Shown: positions 46,525-56,723, counted from the stretch's first letter. The stretch: 64,000 nucleotides of DNA from Pseudomonas syringae CC1557 (GCF_000452705.1 NZ_CP007014.1:248001-312000); one strand, 5' to 3'. The notes: generated by a model not told the origin, from the sequence alone. Program-made: numbers and translations.

Positions 46525-48345
46525 GTGATCGAAAATCTACGTAACATCGCCATCATTGCTCACGTTGACCATGGTAAGACCACCCTGGTAGACAAACTCC
46601 TGCGTCAATCCGGCACTCTGGAGCGCGGCGAGCTCAACGATGAGCGCGTGATGGACTCCAACGACCAGGAAAAAGAGCGCGGTATTACCATTCTCGCGAA
46701 GAACACCGCGATCAACTGGAATGGCTACCACATCAACATCGTGGACACCCCGGGCCACGCCGACTTCGGTGGTGAAGTAGAGCGCGTGATGTCGATGGTC
46801 GACTCCGTACTGCTGCTGGTCGATGCCCAGGACGGCCCTATGCCGCAAACCCGTTTTGTGACCAAGAAGGCTTTCGAAGCCGGCCTGCGTCCAATCGTGG
46901 TCATCAACAAGGTTGACCGTCCAGGCGCACGTCCGGACTGGGTTCTGGACCAGATCTTCGACCTGTTCGACAACCTCGGTGCTACCGAAGAACAGCTGGA
47001 CTTCAAAGTCGTCTACGCCTCGGCCCTGAACGGCATTGCCGGTCTGGAACACACCGACATGGCTGAAGACATGACTCCGCTGTATCAGTCCATCGTCGAT
47101 AACGTTCCGGCCCCTAAAGTAGACCGTGACGGTCCGTTCCAGATGCAAATCTCGGCACTGGACTACAACAGCTTCCTGGGCATCATCGGTGTTGGCCGTA
47201 TCGCTCGCGGCAAGGTCAAGCCAAACACCCAGGTTGTGGCTATCGATGCCAACGGCAAGCGCCGTAACGGTCGTATCCTGAAACTGATGGGTCACCACGG
47301 TCTGCACCGTATCGACGTCGAAGAAGCAGCTGCCGGCGACATCGTCTGCATCAGCGGCTTCGAAGAGCTGTTCATCTCCGACACACTGTGCGATCCACAG
47401 AACGTTGAAGCGATGAAGCCGCTGACCGTTGACGAACCTACTGTTTCCATGACTTTCCAGGTAAACGATTCGCCTTTCTGCGGTAAAGAAGGCAAGTTCG
47501 TCACCAGCCGTAACATCAAGGAACGTCTGGACAAGGAACTGCTGTACAACGTTGCCCTGCGCGTTGAAGAAGGCGACACCGCCGACAAGTTCAAGGTCTC
47601 CGGCCGTGGTGAGCTGCACCTCTCGGTACTGATCGAAACCATGCGTCGCGAAGGCTTCGAAATGGGTGTCGGCCGTCCTGAAGTGATCATCCGCATGGTT
47701 GACGGCGTCAAGCACGAACCGTTCGAAAACGTCACCATCGACCTGCCGGAAGAATCCCAGGGTGCGATCATGGAGCAGATCGGTATCCGTAAGGGCGACC
47801 TGACCAACATGGTTCCGGATGGCAAGGGCCGTGTGCGCCTTGAGTACAACATCCCGGCACGTGGCCTGATCGGTTTCCGTAACGAGTTCCTGACCCTGAC
47901 TTCCGGCGCAGGCATCCTGACCAGCATCTTCGACCGTTACGACGTGATGAAGTCTGGCGACATGTCCGGCCGTCAGAACGGCGTTCTGGTTTCGGTTGCT
48001 ACCGGCAAGGCGCTGACCTACTCCCTGGAAACACTGCAAGCCCGTGGCAAGCTGTTCCTGGGTCATGGCGAAGACGTGTACGAAGGTCAGATCGTCGGTA
48101 TCAACAGCCGCGACAACGACCTGGGTGTAAACCCTACCAAAGGCAAGAAGCTCGACAACATGCGTGCTTCCGGTAAAGACGAAACCATCGCTCTGGTTCC
48201 GCCTATCCGTTTCACTCTGGAACAAGCGCTGGAATTCGTACAAGAAGACGAACTCTGCGAAGTGACTCCAAAGTCGATCCGCCTGCGTAAGAAAATCCTT
48301 GGCGAAAGCGAGCGTACTCGCGCTGCCAAGAAGTCGGGCAACTGA
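46525..48345 (+). CDS. typA: Ribosome-associated translational GTPase BipA/TypA
   Basis: 606 residues from GTG 46525 ([20 protein letters not shown]). G1 AHVDHGKT, G2 [10 protein letters not shown]3 [17 protein letters not shown]4 [13 protein letters not shown], then domains II, III/V and the BipA-specific C-terminus ([38 protein letters not shown]). Assists 50S assembly and stress or virulence traits in several bacteria. A strong terminator follows. Confidence 0.97.
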   Translation: MIENLRNIAIIAHVDHGKTTLVDKLLRQSGTLERGELNDERVMDSNDQEKERGITILAKNTAINWNGYHINIVDTPGHADFGGEVERVMSMVDSVLLLVDAQDGPMPQTRFVTKKAFEAGLRPIVVINKVDRPGARPDWVLDQIFDLFDNLGATEEQLDFKVVYASALNGIAGLEHTDMAEDMTPLYQSIVDNVPAPKVDRDGPFQMQISALDYNSFLGIIGVGRIARGKVKPNTQVVAIDANGKRRNGRILKLMGHHGLHRIDVEEAAAGDIVCISGFEELFISDTLCDPQNVEAMKPLTVDEPTVSMTFQVNDSPFCGKEGKFVTSRNIKERLDKELLYNVALRVEEGDTADKFKVSGRGELHLSVLIETMRREGFEMGVGRPEVIIRMVDGVKHEPFENVTIDLPEESQGAIMEQIGIRKGDLTNMVPDGKGRVRLEYNIPARGLIGFRNEFLTLTSGAGILTSIFDRYDVMKSGDMSGRQNGVLVSVATGKALTYSLETLQARGKLFLGHGEDVYEGQIVGINSRDNDLGVNPTKGKKLDNMRASGKDETIALVPPIRFTLEQALEFVQEDELCEVTPKSIRLRKKILGESERTRAAKKSGN

Positions 48346-48370
48346 GTAATCAGTTAGTCGGCTAGACATA

Positions 48371-48400
48371 AAAAACCCGGTCGCGAGACCGGGTTTTTTT
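48371..48400 (+). terminator. Rho-independent terminator after typA
   Basis: CCCGGTC (48376-48382), loop GCGA, GACCGGG (48387-48393), then seven T. Preceded by A5, so it can work in both directions. Confidence 0.92.
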
Positions 48401-48446
48401 ATGCCTGCCATTTGTGGCCTCTGGGATCAGCCAGCTCGGCAGCGCG

Positions 48447-49271
48447 TTACTTCGAACGGCCGCCTACAGGTGCCAGCAGCAACTCGATACGCTGCTTGCG
48501 GATACCGTCCGCAGCGGCTTCAGCCAGCGCTGCGTCGGTGATGATGGTGTCGAACTGCTCAAGCCCGGCCACCTTGTACATGCCGAAGGTGCCGTATTTG
48601 GAGCTGGTGGCGATCAGTACGGTTTGCGAAGCGGACTGCATCGCCGCCTGCTTGACCTCGACCTTCAATGCCGAGGGCGTGGTGGTGCCGCGTTGCAGGT
48701 CCCATGAACTGGTCGACATGAACGCCACGTCGGTTGCCAGCTGACGCAACGTTGCGGCGGCGAGCCCACCGACACTGGAGCGGTTCGGGTGATCGAGCAG
48801 GCCACCGGTGTGAATCACATCCACGTGCGCAGCGTCGGCCAGCGCATTGACCACGCCGAAATCATTGGTCACGACGGTCATGCCTGACAACGCAACGATA
48901 TGCGGCACGATCTCCAGCGTGCTGGTGCCCGCGTCCAGATAGATCGTCATGTCCGGATGCAGCAAACCCGCTGCCAGCCGCGCCATGCCCTGCTTGTGCG
49001 GCAGCTCGACGACGGCTTTCGATTGATGGCTGGGTTCGCTGTGTACCTGACTGGCAATACGCGCGCCGCCGGTCACCGAGTAGGCCCGGCCTTCCTGTTC
49101 CAGCACGGCGATGTCGCGGCGGATGGTCATGTGCGAGCAGTCGAACATCTCCATCAACTGATGAACGCTGAGTACCTGATGCTTGCGCAACTGGCGCAGC
49201 ATCAGCTCCCGGCGTTGATCGGGAATCATAGGTGTACCGCCGGCGATGGCGATCTCCTCTTCAGTGGACAT
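48447..49271 (-). CDS. DeoR-family transcriptional regulator
   Basis: 274 residues. N-terminal winged helix (RRELMLRQLRKHQVLSVHQL, then CSHMTIRRDIAVLEQEGRAY) and a DeoR sensor domain with LHPDMTIYLDAGTSTLEIVP, TVVTNDFGVVNAL and STSSWDLQRG. The family responds to phosphorylated sugars. It is 130 bp downstream of a polyol dehydrogenase gene on the same strand, so it probably belongs to a sugar-alcohol locus. Convergent with typA. Confidence 0.85.
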   Translation of the reverse strand: MSTEEEIAIAGGTPMIPDQRRELMLRQLRKHQVLSVHQLMEMFDCSHMTIRRDIAVLEQEGRAYSVTGGARIASQVHSEPSHQSKAVVELPHKQGMARLAAGLLHPDMTIYLDAGTSTLEIVPHIVALSGMTVVTNDFGVVNALADAAHVDVIHTGGLLDHPNRSSVGGLAAATLRQLATDVAFMSTSSWDLQRGTTTPSALKVEVKQAAMQSASQTVLIATSSKYGTFGMYKVAGLEQFDTIITDAALAEAAADGIRKQRIELLLAPVGGRSK

Positions 49272-49402
49272 GCGTGCTCCTGTGCATCAATGAGCCGCCT
49301 CAGGAAGCAGACGGTCCGCGCATCTTAGCCAATCGCTTCGGCAATGGAAGCGTCGACCTGGCTTTTTTGCGCGGTGCGGCTCATCTGTGCAACGGTTGCC
49401 GG

Positions 49403-50176
49403 TCAGCTCATCCAGTTTCCGCCATCGACGTTATAGGTCTGCGCCACCACGTATTGGCTGTCGCTGGAGGCGAGAAAAATCGCCATACCAGTCAGGTCAT
49501 CTGCCGTGCCCATACGCCCATAGGGCACCTGCTCGCCCACCAGCCTTTTCTTCTCGCCCAGCGGCCGGTTTTCATAACGGGCGAACATTGCATCGACGCC
49601 ATCCCAGTGCTCGCCATCCACCACGCCCGGGGCGATGGCATTGACATTGATGCCGTGCCTGATGAGGTCCAGACCGGCCGATTGCGTCAGGCTGATCACC
49701 GCGGCCTTGGTCGCGCAGTACACCGCGACCAGCGCTTCGCCACGGCGTCCCGCCTGGCTGGCCATGTTGATAATCTTGCCGCCGTGGCCTTGGGCAATCA
49801 TCTGCTTTGCAGCTGCCTGCAAGGTAAACAAAGTGCCCGCAACGTTGATTGAGAACAGCCGCTCGTAGCTGTCACGCGTGATATCGACAATCGGCGCCAG
49901 ATCGAACAGCGCAGCGTTATTGATGAGGATATCCAGCTTGCCGCTGTGCGCGACGACGGCTGCGATGGCCTGATCGATGGAAGCCTGATCCGTTACGTCC
50001 ATGCTGACCGCATAAGCGTTCGGCCCCAACTCAGCTGCTGTGGTCTGCGCGCGCTGCAGATTGATGTCGGCAATGGCCACACTGGCCCCTTCGCGAATGT
50101 AGGCCTGCGCGAAAGAGCGCCCAATGCCCCGCGCCGATCCGGTGATCAGCGCGCTTTTACCGTCGAGTCGTTTCAT
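49403..50176 (-). CDS. Short-chain dehydrogenase, sorbitol (L-iditol/D-glucitol) 2-dehydrogenase type
   Basis: 257 residues from ATG 50176. Rossmann motif ALITGSARGIGRSFA, NNAALF, catalytic Ser (NMASQAG), Tyr-X3-Lys (YCATKAAV), and the closing sequence VDGGNWMS. The family oxidises D-sorbitol, galactitol or L-iditol at C2 using NAD+. An upstream in-frame ATG (50200) adds eight residues and is not favoured. It follows the binding-protein gene after 39 bp. Confidence 0.85.
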   Translation of the reverse strand: MKRLDGKSALITGSARGIGRSFAQAYIREGASVAIADINLQRAQTTAAELGPNAYAVSMDVTDQASIDQAIAAVVAHSGKLDILINNAALFDLAPIVDITRDSYERLFSINVAGTLFTLQAAAKQMIAQGHGGKIINMASQAGRRGEALVAVYCATKAAVISLTQSAGLDLIRHGINVNAIAPGVVDGEHWDGVDAMFARYENRPLGEKKRLVGEQVPYGRMGTADDLTGMAIFLASSDSQYVVAQTYNVDGGNWMS

Positions 50177-50215
50177 GGGTTTATCGTCCGTCCAATTCAT
50201 TTGAGGGCTGCCGGT

Positions 50216-51532
50216 TTACTTCGGATAACCGGCGCGTTTCATCTCGCGTTCGGTGACGGCCTGTGCGGCGCTGAGTGCCTGCTCAGTGGTGGTCTGACCG
50301 GTCAAGGCAGCAGAGAACAACTTGCCGACCGAGGTGCCGATGGCCTGAAACTCGGGAATGGTCACGTACTGGATGCCGACGTAAGGCACCGGCTTGACCG
50401 AGGGTTGCGCAGGGTCGGCGTGTTGCATCATCTGCAACGTGACCCTGGCGAACGGCGCTGCCTTCAGGTAAGCCTCACTGTAGGTGGACGTACGCGTGCC
50501 GGGCGGTACGTTGGAGATGCCGTCGGTCTTGGCGACCAGTTCGATATATTCTTTGGACGTGGCCCAGGTGATGAAGGCCTTGGCTGCGTCTTTGTGCTTC
50601 GACGTGGCCGGTATTGCCAGCGACCAGGCATACAGCCATGACGAGCCCTTGTCGGTCACTTCAACCGGCGCAGGCGCAAAGCCGACGCTGTCGACCACCT
50701 TGCTCTGCTCTTTGTCGGTGGTGAAGGAGCCAGCCACACTGGCGTCTACCCAGAGCGCGCACTTGCCGCTGTTGAATAGCGCGAGGGTTTCGTTGAAACC
50801 GTTGCTCGACACACCCGGTGGGCCGTAGTTTTTGAGGGTGTTGACGTAGAAATTCGCGGCGTTGCTCCATTCCGGGCTGTTCAGCTCGGGTTTCCACTGC
50901 TCATCGAACCAGCGCGCGCCAAAGGCGTTGGCCATGGTGCTCAGCAGCGCAACGTTCTCACCCCAACCGGCCTTGCCACGCAGGCACATGCCGTAAATAC
51001 CCTTGTCAGGCTGGTGCAGCTTTGCCGCAAACTCGCCCAACTGCGTCCAGGTGGGATGCTCGGGCATGCTTAACCCCGACTGTTTGAACAGATCGGTGCG
51101 GTAATACGTGATCGTGCTTTCGCCATAAAAGGGCAGGGCGTACAGCGTGTTGTTGACTGACAAACCCTGACGCACCGAAGGAAAGATGTCTTCCAGATCA
51201 TATTCCGGCGCCAGGCCGGTGATCGGTTCCAGCCACTTTTTGGCCCCCCACAGCGGCGTTTCATAAGTGCCGATGGTCAATACGTCGAACTGGCCACCCT
51301 GCGTGGCGATGTCGGTGGTCAGGCGTTGGCGCAGGACGTTTTCTTCGAGCACCACCCAGTTGAGCTTGATCTCGGGATGCTGCTGCTCAAAGAGTTTCGA
51401 CAGACGCTGCATGCGGATCATGTCGCCGTTGTTCACCGTGGCAATGGTCACGGTTTCGGCGGCCTGAGCGGCCAGACTGAGGAAGGCGAACGAAACACCT
51501 GCGGACAGGAAAAGCGCTTTTTGAATGTTCAT
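50216..51532 (-). CDS. Polyol/sugar ABC transporter substrate-binding protein (MtlE/SmoE-like), permeases absent
   Basis: 438 residues with a Sec signal peptide (MNIQKALFLSAGVSFAFLSL-AAQAAETVT). Family-1 extracellular binding protein: FEQQHPEIKLNWVVLEENVL, FDVLTIGTYETPLWGAKKWL, YALPFYGESTITYYRTDLFK, and YVGIQYVTIPEFQAIGTSVG. Matches the mannitol/sorbitol group. In related mtl/smo operons two permeases and an ATPase gene follow; here the dehydrogenase comes directly after 39 bp, so the transporter appears incomplete at this locus. Confidence 0.85.
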   Translation of the reverse strand: MNIQKALFLSAGVSFAFLSLAAQAAETVTIATVNNGDMIRMQRLSKLFEQQHPEIKLNWVVLEENVLRQRLTTDIATQGGQFDVLTIGTYETPLWGAKKWLEPITGLAPEYDLEDIFPSVRQGLSVNNTLYALPFYGESTITYYRTDLFKQSGLSMPEHPTWTQLGEFAAKLHQPDKGIYGMCLRGKAGWGENVALLSTMANAFGARWFDEQWKPELNSPEWSNAANFYVNTLKNYGPPGVSSNGFNETLALFNSGKCALWVDASVAGSFTTDKEQSKVVDSVGFAPAPVEVTDKGSSWLYAWSLAIPATSKHKDAAKAFITWATSKEYIELVAKTDGISNVPPGTRTSTYSEAYLKAAPFARVTLQMMQHADPAQPSVKPVPYVGIQYVTIPEFQAIGTSVGKLFSAALTGQTTTEQALSAAQAVTEREMKRAGYPK

Positions 51533-51817
51533 CGTAGTGCTCTCCACTCCGCGCCTTGCGGGCGGGAGCTATTGTTTTTGTTGTTGACCACGGCCGCGCT
51601 GAACAGCCTGCTGGACGTCCCGATTACAGCAGCCTGTGCAGCGCTGAACAAACGCAGCAGAAACACCTGACTGATACTTTTTTAACCGAGGGCCGCCCGA
51701 TGGTCTGAAAGCAAAAAAGTATCAGTGCCGATTTGAGCGTGAGCTAGCGTTGGCCGGTCGGGAGGGCGTATGTTCAAGCGTCCATAGCGTATTCATAACG
51801 ATAAAAAGGGGCATCCA

Positions 51818-52717
51818 GTGCCTGACAGTCGAGCGGCCTTGTTCGAGCAGCGTCCCGCCGAGCTTGAAGTCATCCTCCCACAGCCAGACCATTGCTTTCG
51901 CTGGTATGAGCACGACTATCCTTACGCGTTGGCGCGCTGGAACCACCATCCGGAATTCGAAATCCATCTGATCCGCCAAGGCAGCGGCAAACTGGTTGCC
52001 GGCGATTACATCGGTGAGTTCGGCGCCGGTCATGTGGCGCTGATCGGTCCGGACCTGCCCCACGACTGGATCGGCGATCTCGCCCCCGGGGAACACTTGG
52101 CCGGGCGGGATGTGGTGTTGCAGTTCGATGGTGCAGCGCTGCTGGCGCTACGCGGTACGTTGCCGGAAATGGGTGACTTGCAGCGCCTGTTCGAGCAGGC
52201 GCGTCGCGGGCTGGAGTTCACCGGGGCGACGGCTGTACAAGCTGCGCGCCTGCTGGAGGAGATCGGCCTCGCACAAGGGCTGGAGCGGCTGATTCTGTTC
52301 CTGCAACTGGTCAACACGCTGATGAAAGCTCCTGCGCAGGAGGTTCGCCTGCTGGCCAGCGCCTGGTATGCACCGACCCTGGATGCGCGCAGCTCGGAAC
52401 GGATCAATAAGGCGTTCGATTATCTGCTCAAGGAATTGACCAGCGATATCCGGTTGTCGGTGATTGCCCGGCAACTGGACATGAGTGATCCCGGTTTCTC
52501 GCGCTTCTTCAAACGCACCACCGGCCACTGTTTCATCGATCTGATGCGCAAATTGCGGGTCCAGCGGGCTTGCCGGTTACTGCTGCACAGCGAGATGTCG
52601 GTGTCGGACATCTGTTTCGAAGTCGGCTACGCCAACCTGTCCAATTTCAACCGGCACTTTCGCGTGGAAATGCAGCAGACGCCCAGTGAGTACCGGCGCG
52701 CCGCTGCAACAACGTGA
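51818..52717 (+). CDS. AraC-family regulator of polyol utilisation (MtlR-like)
   Basis: 299 residues from GTG 51818. Cupin-type effector domain (HHPEFEIHLIRQGSGKLVAGDY; GPDLPHDWIGDLAPGEHLAG), then the AraC double helix-turn-helix (LSVIARQLDMSDPGFSRFFK; VSDICFEVGYANLSNFNRHFR). Divergent from the binding-protein gene with a 285-bp shared control region in which I see no obvious operator. MtlR of other pseudomonads activates mtl genes in response to mannitol, sorbitol or arabitol; the assignment is by resemblance and position. Confidence 0.82.
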   Translation: MPDSRAALFEQRPAELEVILPQPDHCFRWYEHDYPYALARWNHHPEFEIHLIRQGSGKLVAGDYIGEFGAGHVALIGPDLPHDWIGDLAPGEHLAGRDVVLQFDGAALLALRGTLPEMGDLQRLFEQARRGLEFTGATAVQAARLLEEIGLAQGLERLILFLQLVNTLMKAPAQEVRLLASAWYAPTLDARSSERINKAFDYLLKELTSDIRLSVIARQLDMSDPGFSRFFKRTTGHCFIDLMRKLRVQRACRLLLHSEMSVSDICFEVGYANLSNFNRHFRVEMQQTPSEYRRAAATT

Positions 52718-52718
52718 A

Positions 52719-53975
52719 TCAGTGCGCGTCGTCTTTTGCTTGCGGGGCGCGGGTGACTGCCTGTACCAGCTTACCGATGGTCAGGCCCTGCAAGAGGATC
52801 GACAACAACACCACGATATAAGTGATGCTCAGCAGCAGGTCGCGTTCCGGCCCGGTGGGCAGGGCCAGCGCCAGCGCTACCGAAACGCCGCCGCGCAAGC
52901 CGCCCCAGGTCAGGATGCGAATTGTACCGTGCGGCACTTTACGCCAGCGCCGCAGCAGCAGAATGGCCGGGGCCACGGTGACAAAGCGCGACAGCAGGAT
53001 CGCCACAGCCAGCAGACTGGCGGCAATCAAGTGCTGCCACGAGAACGGTAGCAGCAACAGCTCCATGCCGATCAGCGCGAACAGCAGCGCGTTGAGCATG
53101 TCATCCAGCAACTCCCAGAAACCGTCCATGTAGCGACGGGTCATGTCGTTCATGGCCAGATTGCGCCCCAGATTGCCGATGATCAGTCCGGCCACGACCA
53201 TCGCGATGGGGCCGGAGACGTGCAGCTCGGAGGCCATGGCCGAACCGCCGATCACCAGCGCCAGTGTCAGCATGACTTCGATCTGATACTGCTCGATGCT
53301 CTTGATCATCAGGTACACGGCGTAACCGATGAGGCCGCCGAACAGCACCCCGCCGAGCGCTTCGTGGGCAAACAGCAACGCTGTTTCGCCGACCGTGGGC
53401 GTCTCGCCCAGTTGCGCAATGCCCAGCAACACGGTGAACACCACCACCGCCGTGCCGTCATTGAACAGCGACTCGCCGACGATGGTGGTCTTGAGCGGTT
53501 TGGACGCATTGGCGGTCCGCAGGACACCGAGCACCGCAATCGGGTCAGTAGGTGAAATCAGCGCGCCGAACAGCAGGCAGTACAGCGGGCTGACATGCCA
53601 GCCGAACAGGGCAAAGATCCAGTAGGCCAGCGCACCGATAACGGTGGTGGCAATCAGCACACCGAAGGTCGCCAACAGGCCGATGGGCCAGCGATAGTTC
53701 TTCAGGTCACCGAGGTTGACGTGCAACGCCCCTGCGAACAGCAGAAAGGACAGCATCCAGTTCATCAACAGGTCGCCGAAGTCGATCTGGCCGATCAATT
53801 GCTGGACGCGATCTTCCAGACCGGGATAGCCCAGAAAGCTCAGGCCTTGCAGCAGCAACGAGAACATCAGCGCTGTCACCATCACACCGATGGTGGGAGG
53901 CAGACCGATAAAACGATAATTCACATAGGTCAGCAGCGCAGTGAGGCAGATAAAACCAGCAGCGAGTTCAAGCAT
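52719..53975 (-). CDS. CPA1-family Na+/H+ antiporter
   Basis: 418 residues, about 12 membrane helices. Ion-translocation motifs SPTDPIAVLG and FNDGTAVVVF and the CPA1 loop GGLRGGVSVALALALP are intact. Exchanges sodium (or potassium) for protons at the inner membrane; unrelated to neighbours functionally. Its stop (52719-52721) lies immediately after the convergent AraC gene's stop. Confidence 0.92.
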   Translation of the reverse strand: MLELAAGFICLTALLTYVNYRFIGLPPTIGVMVTALMFSLLLQGLSFLGYPGLEDRVQQLIGQIDFGDLLMNWMLSFLLFAGALHVNLGDLKNYRWPIGLLATFGVLIATTVIGALAYWIFALFGWHVSPLYCLLFGALISPTDPIAVLGVLRTANASKPLKTTIVGESLFNDGTAVVVFTVLLGIAQLGETPTVGETALLFAHEALGGVLFGGLIGYAVYLMIKSIEQYQIEVMLTLALVIGGSAMASELHVSGPIAMVVAGLIIGNLGRNLAMNDMTRRYMDGFWELLDDMLNALLFALIGMELLLLPFSWQHLIAASLLAVAILLSRFVTVAPAILLLRRWRKVPHGTIRILTWGGLRGGVSVALALALPTGPERDLLLSITYIVVLLSILLQGLTIGKLVQAVTRAPQAKDDAH

Positions 53976-54174
53976 CGGTCATTCCAAATCCGTAGTTGCA
54001 GTTCTCGATCACCGTAACCGAGCCTGTATTGGATGGACCGGACGGGCGTCCAGACACATGGCGACAAGACACAGTAGGGTCTGCGTTGACCACGCAAAGC
54101 CGGTGAGGTTGCAAGGAAGGCGGGAATAAGCGGTCAGGCGGGCTGTAAACAGGTATCAAGCGGGAGAGAGACGC

Positions 54175-54206
54175 AAAAAATCAGCCCGGAGGATGGTCCG
54201 GGCTGA
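54175..54206 (-). terminator. Rho-independent terminator of the DUF2790 gene
   Basis: TCAGCCCGGA (54181-54190) pairs perfectly with TCCGGGCTGA (54197-54206); on the minus strand six T follow (54180-54175). Confidence 0.9.
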
Positions 54207-54248
54207 TGGGGGATGTAACGCTGGGTGGCCTCCCTGGCAGGTTCAGAA

Positions 54249-54578
54249 TCATTGGCTGTTTCTGCATCCGCCCAAGACCTGATACTGCACGGTGTTCAGC
54301 TTGCCCTTGGAATCTTCGTAGGTCATCAGTTTCGGCATCACGCTACAGGTCTGCAGATCCGGGGATTTGCGAATGACCTTGGCAACGTCCAGCTTCATTC
54401 CGTACGTGTACTCCTTGATCTCCGGCATCGGCTTGTTATGGATGGCGGCATACTTCTGCACGCTGGTCTGGTGCTCTTTTATCACGGTGGTGGCTTTGAC
54501 TTCATCTGTCGTGTAAGCGAAAGCACTCAGGGGTGAAAGAATGGCCAGGGCAAGTAACATCGATTTGGCAGTACGCAT
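54249..54578 (-). CDS. Small exported DUF2790 protein
   Basis: 109 residues. Signal peptide MRTAKSMLLALAILSPLSAFA-YTT, then a compact domain with KEYTYGMKLDVAKVIRKSPD and two cysteines (QTCSVMPK; LGGCRNSQ) that could form a disulfide. The DUF2790 family is common in Pseudomonas; some members are induced by metals. Function unknown. The gene has its own terminator. Confidence 0.85.
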   Translation of the reverse strand: MRTAKSMLLALAILSPLSAFAYTTDEVKATTVIKEHQTSVQKYAAIHNKPMPEIKEYTYGMKLDVAKVIRKSPDLQTCSVMPKLMTYEDSKGKLNTVQYQVLGGCRNSQ

Positions 54579-54793
54579 TTTCTGTTGTCTCCGTTTGAAT
54601 GTGACTTAACCCTAACAAGCAGACGCTAACCAGAAAGTGGCTGAAACATTACAAATCGGTAATCTTCAAGATGTCAGCTTTCTAACAGTATTGTCATTGT
54701 CTGCTCACCTTCCTGTTAGTTGTCCGGGCGTAAGCTTGTTTCATCCCTGACAAGCACCGCGCTTTTCAGGAACCACTTTCAACCCAGGAGGTA

Positions 54794-55012
54794 ATGATGA
54801 TGAAGCTGATCAAGTCGATGGTTTTCGCAGTAGCTGCCCTGTCCGGTACTGCAGCCTTTGCCGATGACGGCAACGAGTATGCAAGCACGGCTGCTGACAA
54901 GATGCGCCTGGCACAAGAGATCCGCTTCAAGGAGCAGAACAGCAACCCGGCCGAGCGGTACGTCAACTCAGACGACAAGAAGGCTGAGCAGCCCACCAAG
55001 TCTGAAGGCTGA
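54794..55012 (+). CDS. Small periplasmic protein near the metal-efflux locus
   Basis: 72 residues (or 70-71 if ATG 54797 or 54800 is used; AGGAGG at 54786-54791 fits the second or third ATG best). Signal peptide MKLIKSMVFAVAALSGTAAFA-DDG; the mature part is ~50 residues, highly charged and helical (KMRLAQEIRFKEQNSNPAER), without cysteine or histidine. It resembles the short proteins often found next to pseudomonad metal-responsive two-component genes (PtrA-like); weak inference. A terminator follows. Confidence 0.65.
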   Translation: MMMKLIKSMVFAVAALSGTAAFADDGNEYASTAADKMRLAQEIRFKEQNSNPAERYVNSDDKKAEQPTKSEG

Positions 55013-55088
55013 TGCCCTTGATGCTCGACCCGCTGCCCCCCCATTCGCCCTTTGGCAGCTCCCAGCTCCTTTGGTCCGGGCGAATCTT

Positions 55089-55113
55089 TAAGCGTCCTTC
55101 GGGGCGCTTTTTT
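55089..55113 (+). terminator. Rho-independent terminator
   Basis: AAGCGTCC, loop TTCG, GGGCGCTT followed by T6: a strong stem (one G-T pair) about 75 bp after the small-protein stop. The rest of 55114-55367 has an interspersed-repeat-like 'cgctcccacgctccagc' and the presumed oprD promoter. Confidence 0.85.
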
Positions 55114-55367
55114 TATTCCCGCGTCCACACATATCGCTCCCACGCTCCAGCTCCGCTATTAAATGTCTGGTCGCACTTGGTCAAAGCGTGTTTTGTTTTA
55201 TTGAACTAACACACGCTGCAGTGCGTTTCCTTTCCTATTTGTAATTTTGCCGTCACCTTGGCGTTATCTTCGCCGCTTCAAGATTGTGCCCCACTGGCAG
55301 CGCTCGGTTTAATAAAAACAGCCAGGTCGACACGCTTATAACAATCTGCCGATTAAACGGAGCGCAC

Positions 55368-56693
55368 ATGACTCAACTCAGAACCCTCTCACTTGCCCTG
55401 TGTTCGTCACTCGCAGGTGTAACGTCGATTGCGGCACTCGCCGAAGAACAGAAAGAAGGCTTCATTGAAGGCAGTACGCTGACCGTACTCAACCGCAACT
55501 TCTACATGAACCGTGATCATCGCAACGGCGAGTCCAGCCCTACCGGCAACGGCTACTCCGAAGCCTGGGCGCAGGGCATCATCGGGCGCTTCCAGTCAGG
55601 CTTCACCCAAGGCACATTCGGCGTAGGGGTCGATGCCTTTGCCATGATCGGCATCAAGCTCGACACGGGGGGTGGACGCAACGGCGGGCGCAGCGCATTC
55701 GATGTGCTGCCGGTCGATGGGCAAGGCAATGCTCGCGATGAGTACAGCAAAGTCGGCGGCTCGCTGAAGGCCAGGGCCTTCGACACCGTCGTCAACGTGG
55801 GCGATGTTTTCCCGTCGACGCCGGTGGTTGCATTCGGTGATTCGCGCCTGCTGCCGGAAAGCTTTCGTGGCGTCACGGCGATCAACAACAGCATCAGTGG
55901 TCTGACCCTGCAAGGCGGTCGCTTGCACTCCATGAGCCAGCCGGTCTCCAGCAACATGCGCGACGGTTTCGTGACCTTCTACGGCGGCGCGGTCGACTCT
56001 CCCTGGGTTGCCTACTTCGGCGGTGATTACCAGGCCACCGACGCACTGAGCCTTGGCCTCTACACCAGCCGCCTGAAAGACGTCTGGGATCAGAAATACG
56101 CCTCGGCCTCCTACGTGCTGCCGCTCTCCGATGACCTGTCGCTGACCAGCAGCCTGAACTACTACAACGCTACCGACGAAGGCAAAAAGCTGCTCGGCGA
56201 ATTCGACAACGACATCTGGAGTGCGAAAGTCGCCCTGCAATACGGCGCACACACCCTGTCTCTGTCGCACCAGCGTAATGAAGGCGATGACGATTTCGAC
56301 TACCTCAGGCAGTCGGATTCCATCTACCTCGCCAACTCCATCCAGTACAGCGACTTCAACTCACCCAAAGAGCGTTCGTGGATGCTCACTTACAACCTCG
56401 ACATGTCCACCTTCGGCGTCCCTGGCCTGTCGTTCATGACCCGCTACGGCAAAGGCACCGACGCTGACTACTCCAACGCCAACAGCACCTACATGCGCCG
56501 CGACGCACAAGGCAACCCGCTGACCGATCAGAAACGCTGGGAGCGCGATATCGAAGCCAAATACATCGTGCAGACCGGCTCACTGAAAGACCTGTCGCTG
56601 CGCGTGCGTCAGGCGACGACCCGGGCGACGGCGTTTGAATCGGACCTGGATGAAGTGCGGGTGATTGTGGAGTATCCGTTGAGCGTGCTTTGA
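55368..56693 (+). CDS. OprD-family outer-membrane porin
   Basis: 441 residues from ATG 55368. Signal peptide MTQLRTLSLALCSSLAGVTSIAALA-EEQ; OprD hallmarks FIEGSTLTVLNRNFYMNRDH, EAWAQGIIGRFQSGFTQGTFG and VGVDAFAMIGIKLD, and C-terminal barrel strands ending VRVIVEYPLSVL. Members admit amino acids, sugars, aromatics or carbapenems; the specificity here is unknown. It is convergent with czcCBA, recalling the zinc/porin co-regulation known from P. aeruginosa, though control here is not shown. Confidence 0.9.
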   Translation: MTQLRTLSLALCSSLAGVTSIAALAEEQKEGFIEGSTLTVLNRNFYMNRDHRNGESSPTGNGYSEAWAQGIIGRFQSGFTQGTFGVGVDAFAMIGIKLDTGGGRNGGRSAFDVLPVDGQGNARDEYSKVGGSLKARAFDTVVNVGDVFPSTPVVAFGDSRLLPESFRGVTAINNSISGLTLQGGRLHSMSQPVSSNMRDGFVTFYGGAVDSPWVAYFGGDYQATDALSLGLYTSRLKDVWDQKYASASYVLPLSDDLSLTSSLNYYNATDEGKKLLGEFDNDIWSAKVALQYGAHTLSLSHQRNEGDDDFDYLRQSDSIYLANSIQYSDFNSPKERSWMLTYNLDMSTFGVPGLSFMTRYGKGTDADYSNANSTYMRRDAQGNPLTDQKRWERDIEAKYIVQTGSLKDLSLRVRQATTRATAFESDLDEVRVIVEYPLSVL

Positions 56694-56723
56694 CCTGACT
56701 TAGAGTGTTTTCGACATAAGCAG

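Noticed and set aside
48371..48400. Possible small RNA between typA and the DeoR gene
   Set aside because: The hairpin plus T-run is fully explained as the typA terminator; no separate promoter seen in so short a spacer.
46537..48411. 624-codon minus-strand open frame opposite typA
   Set aside because: Antisense shadow of a highly codon-biased gene; no domain seen.
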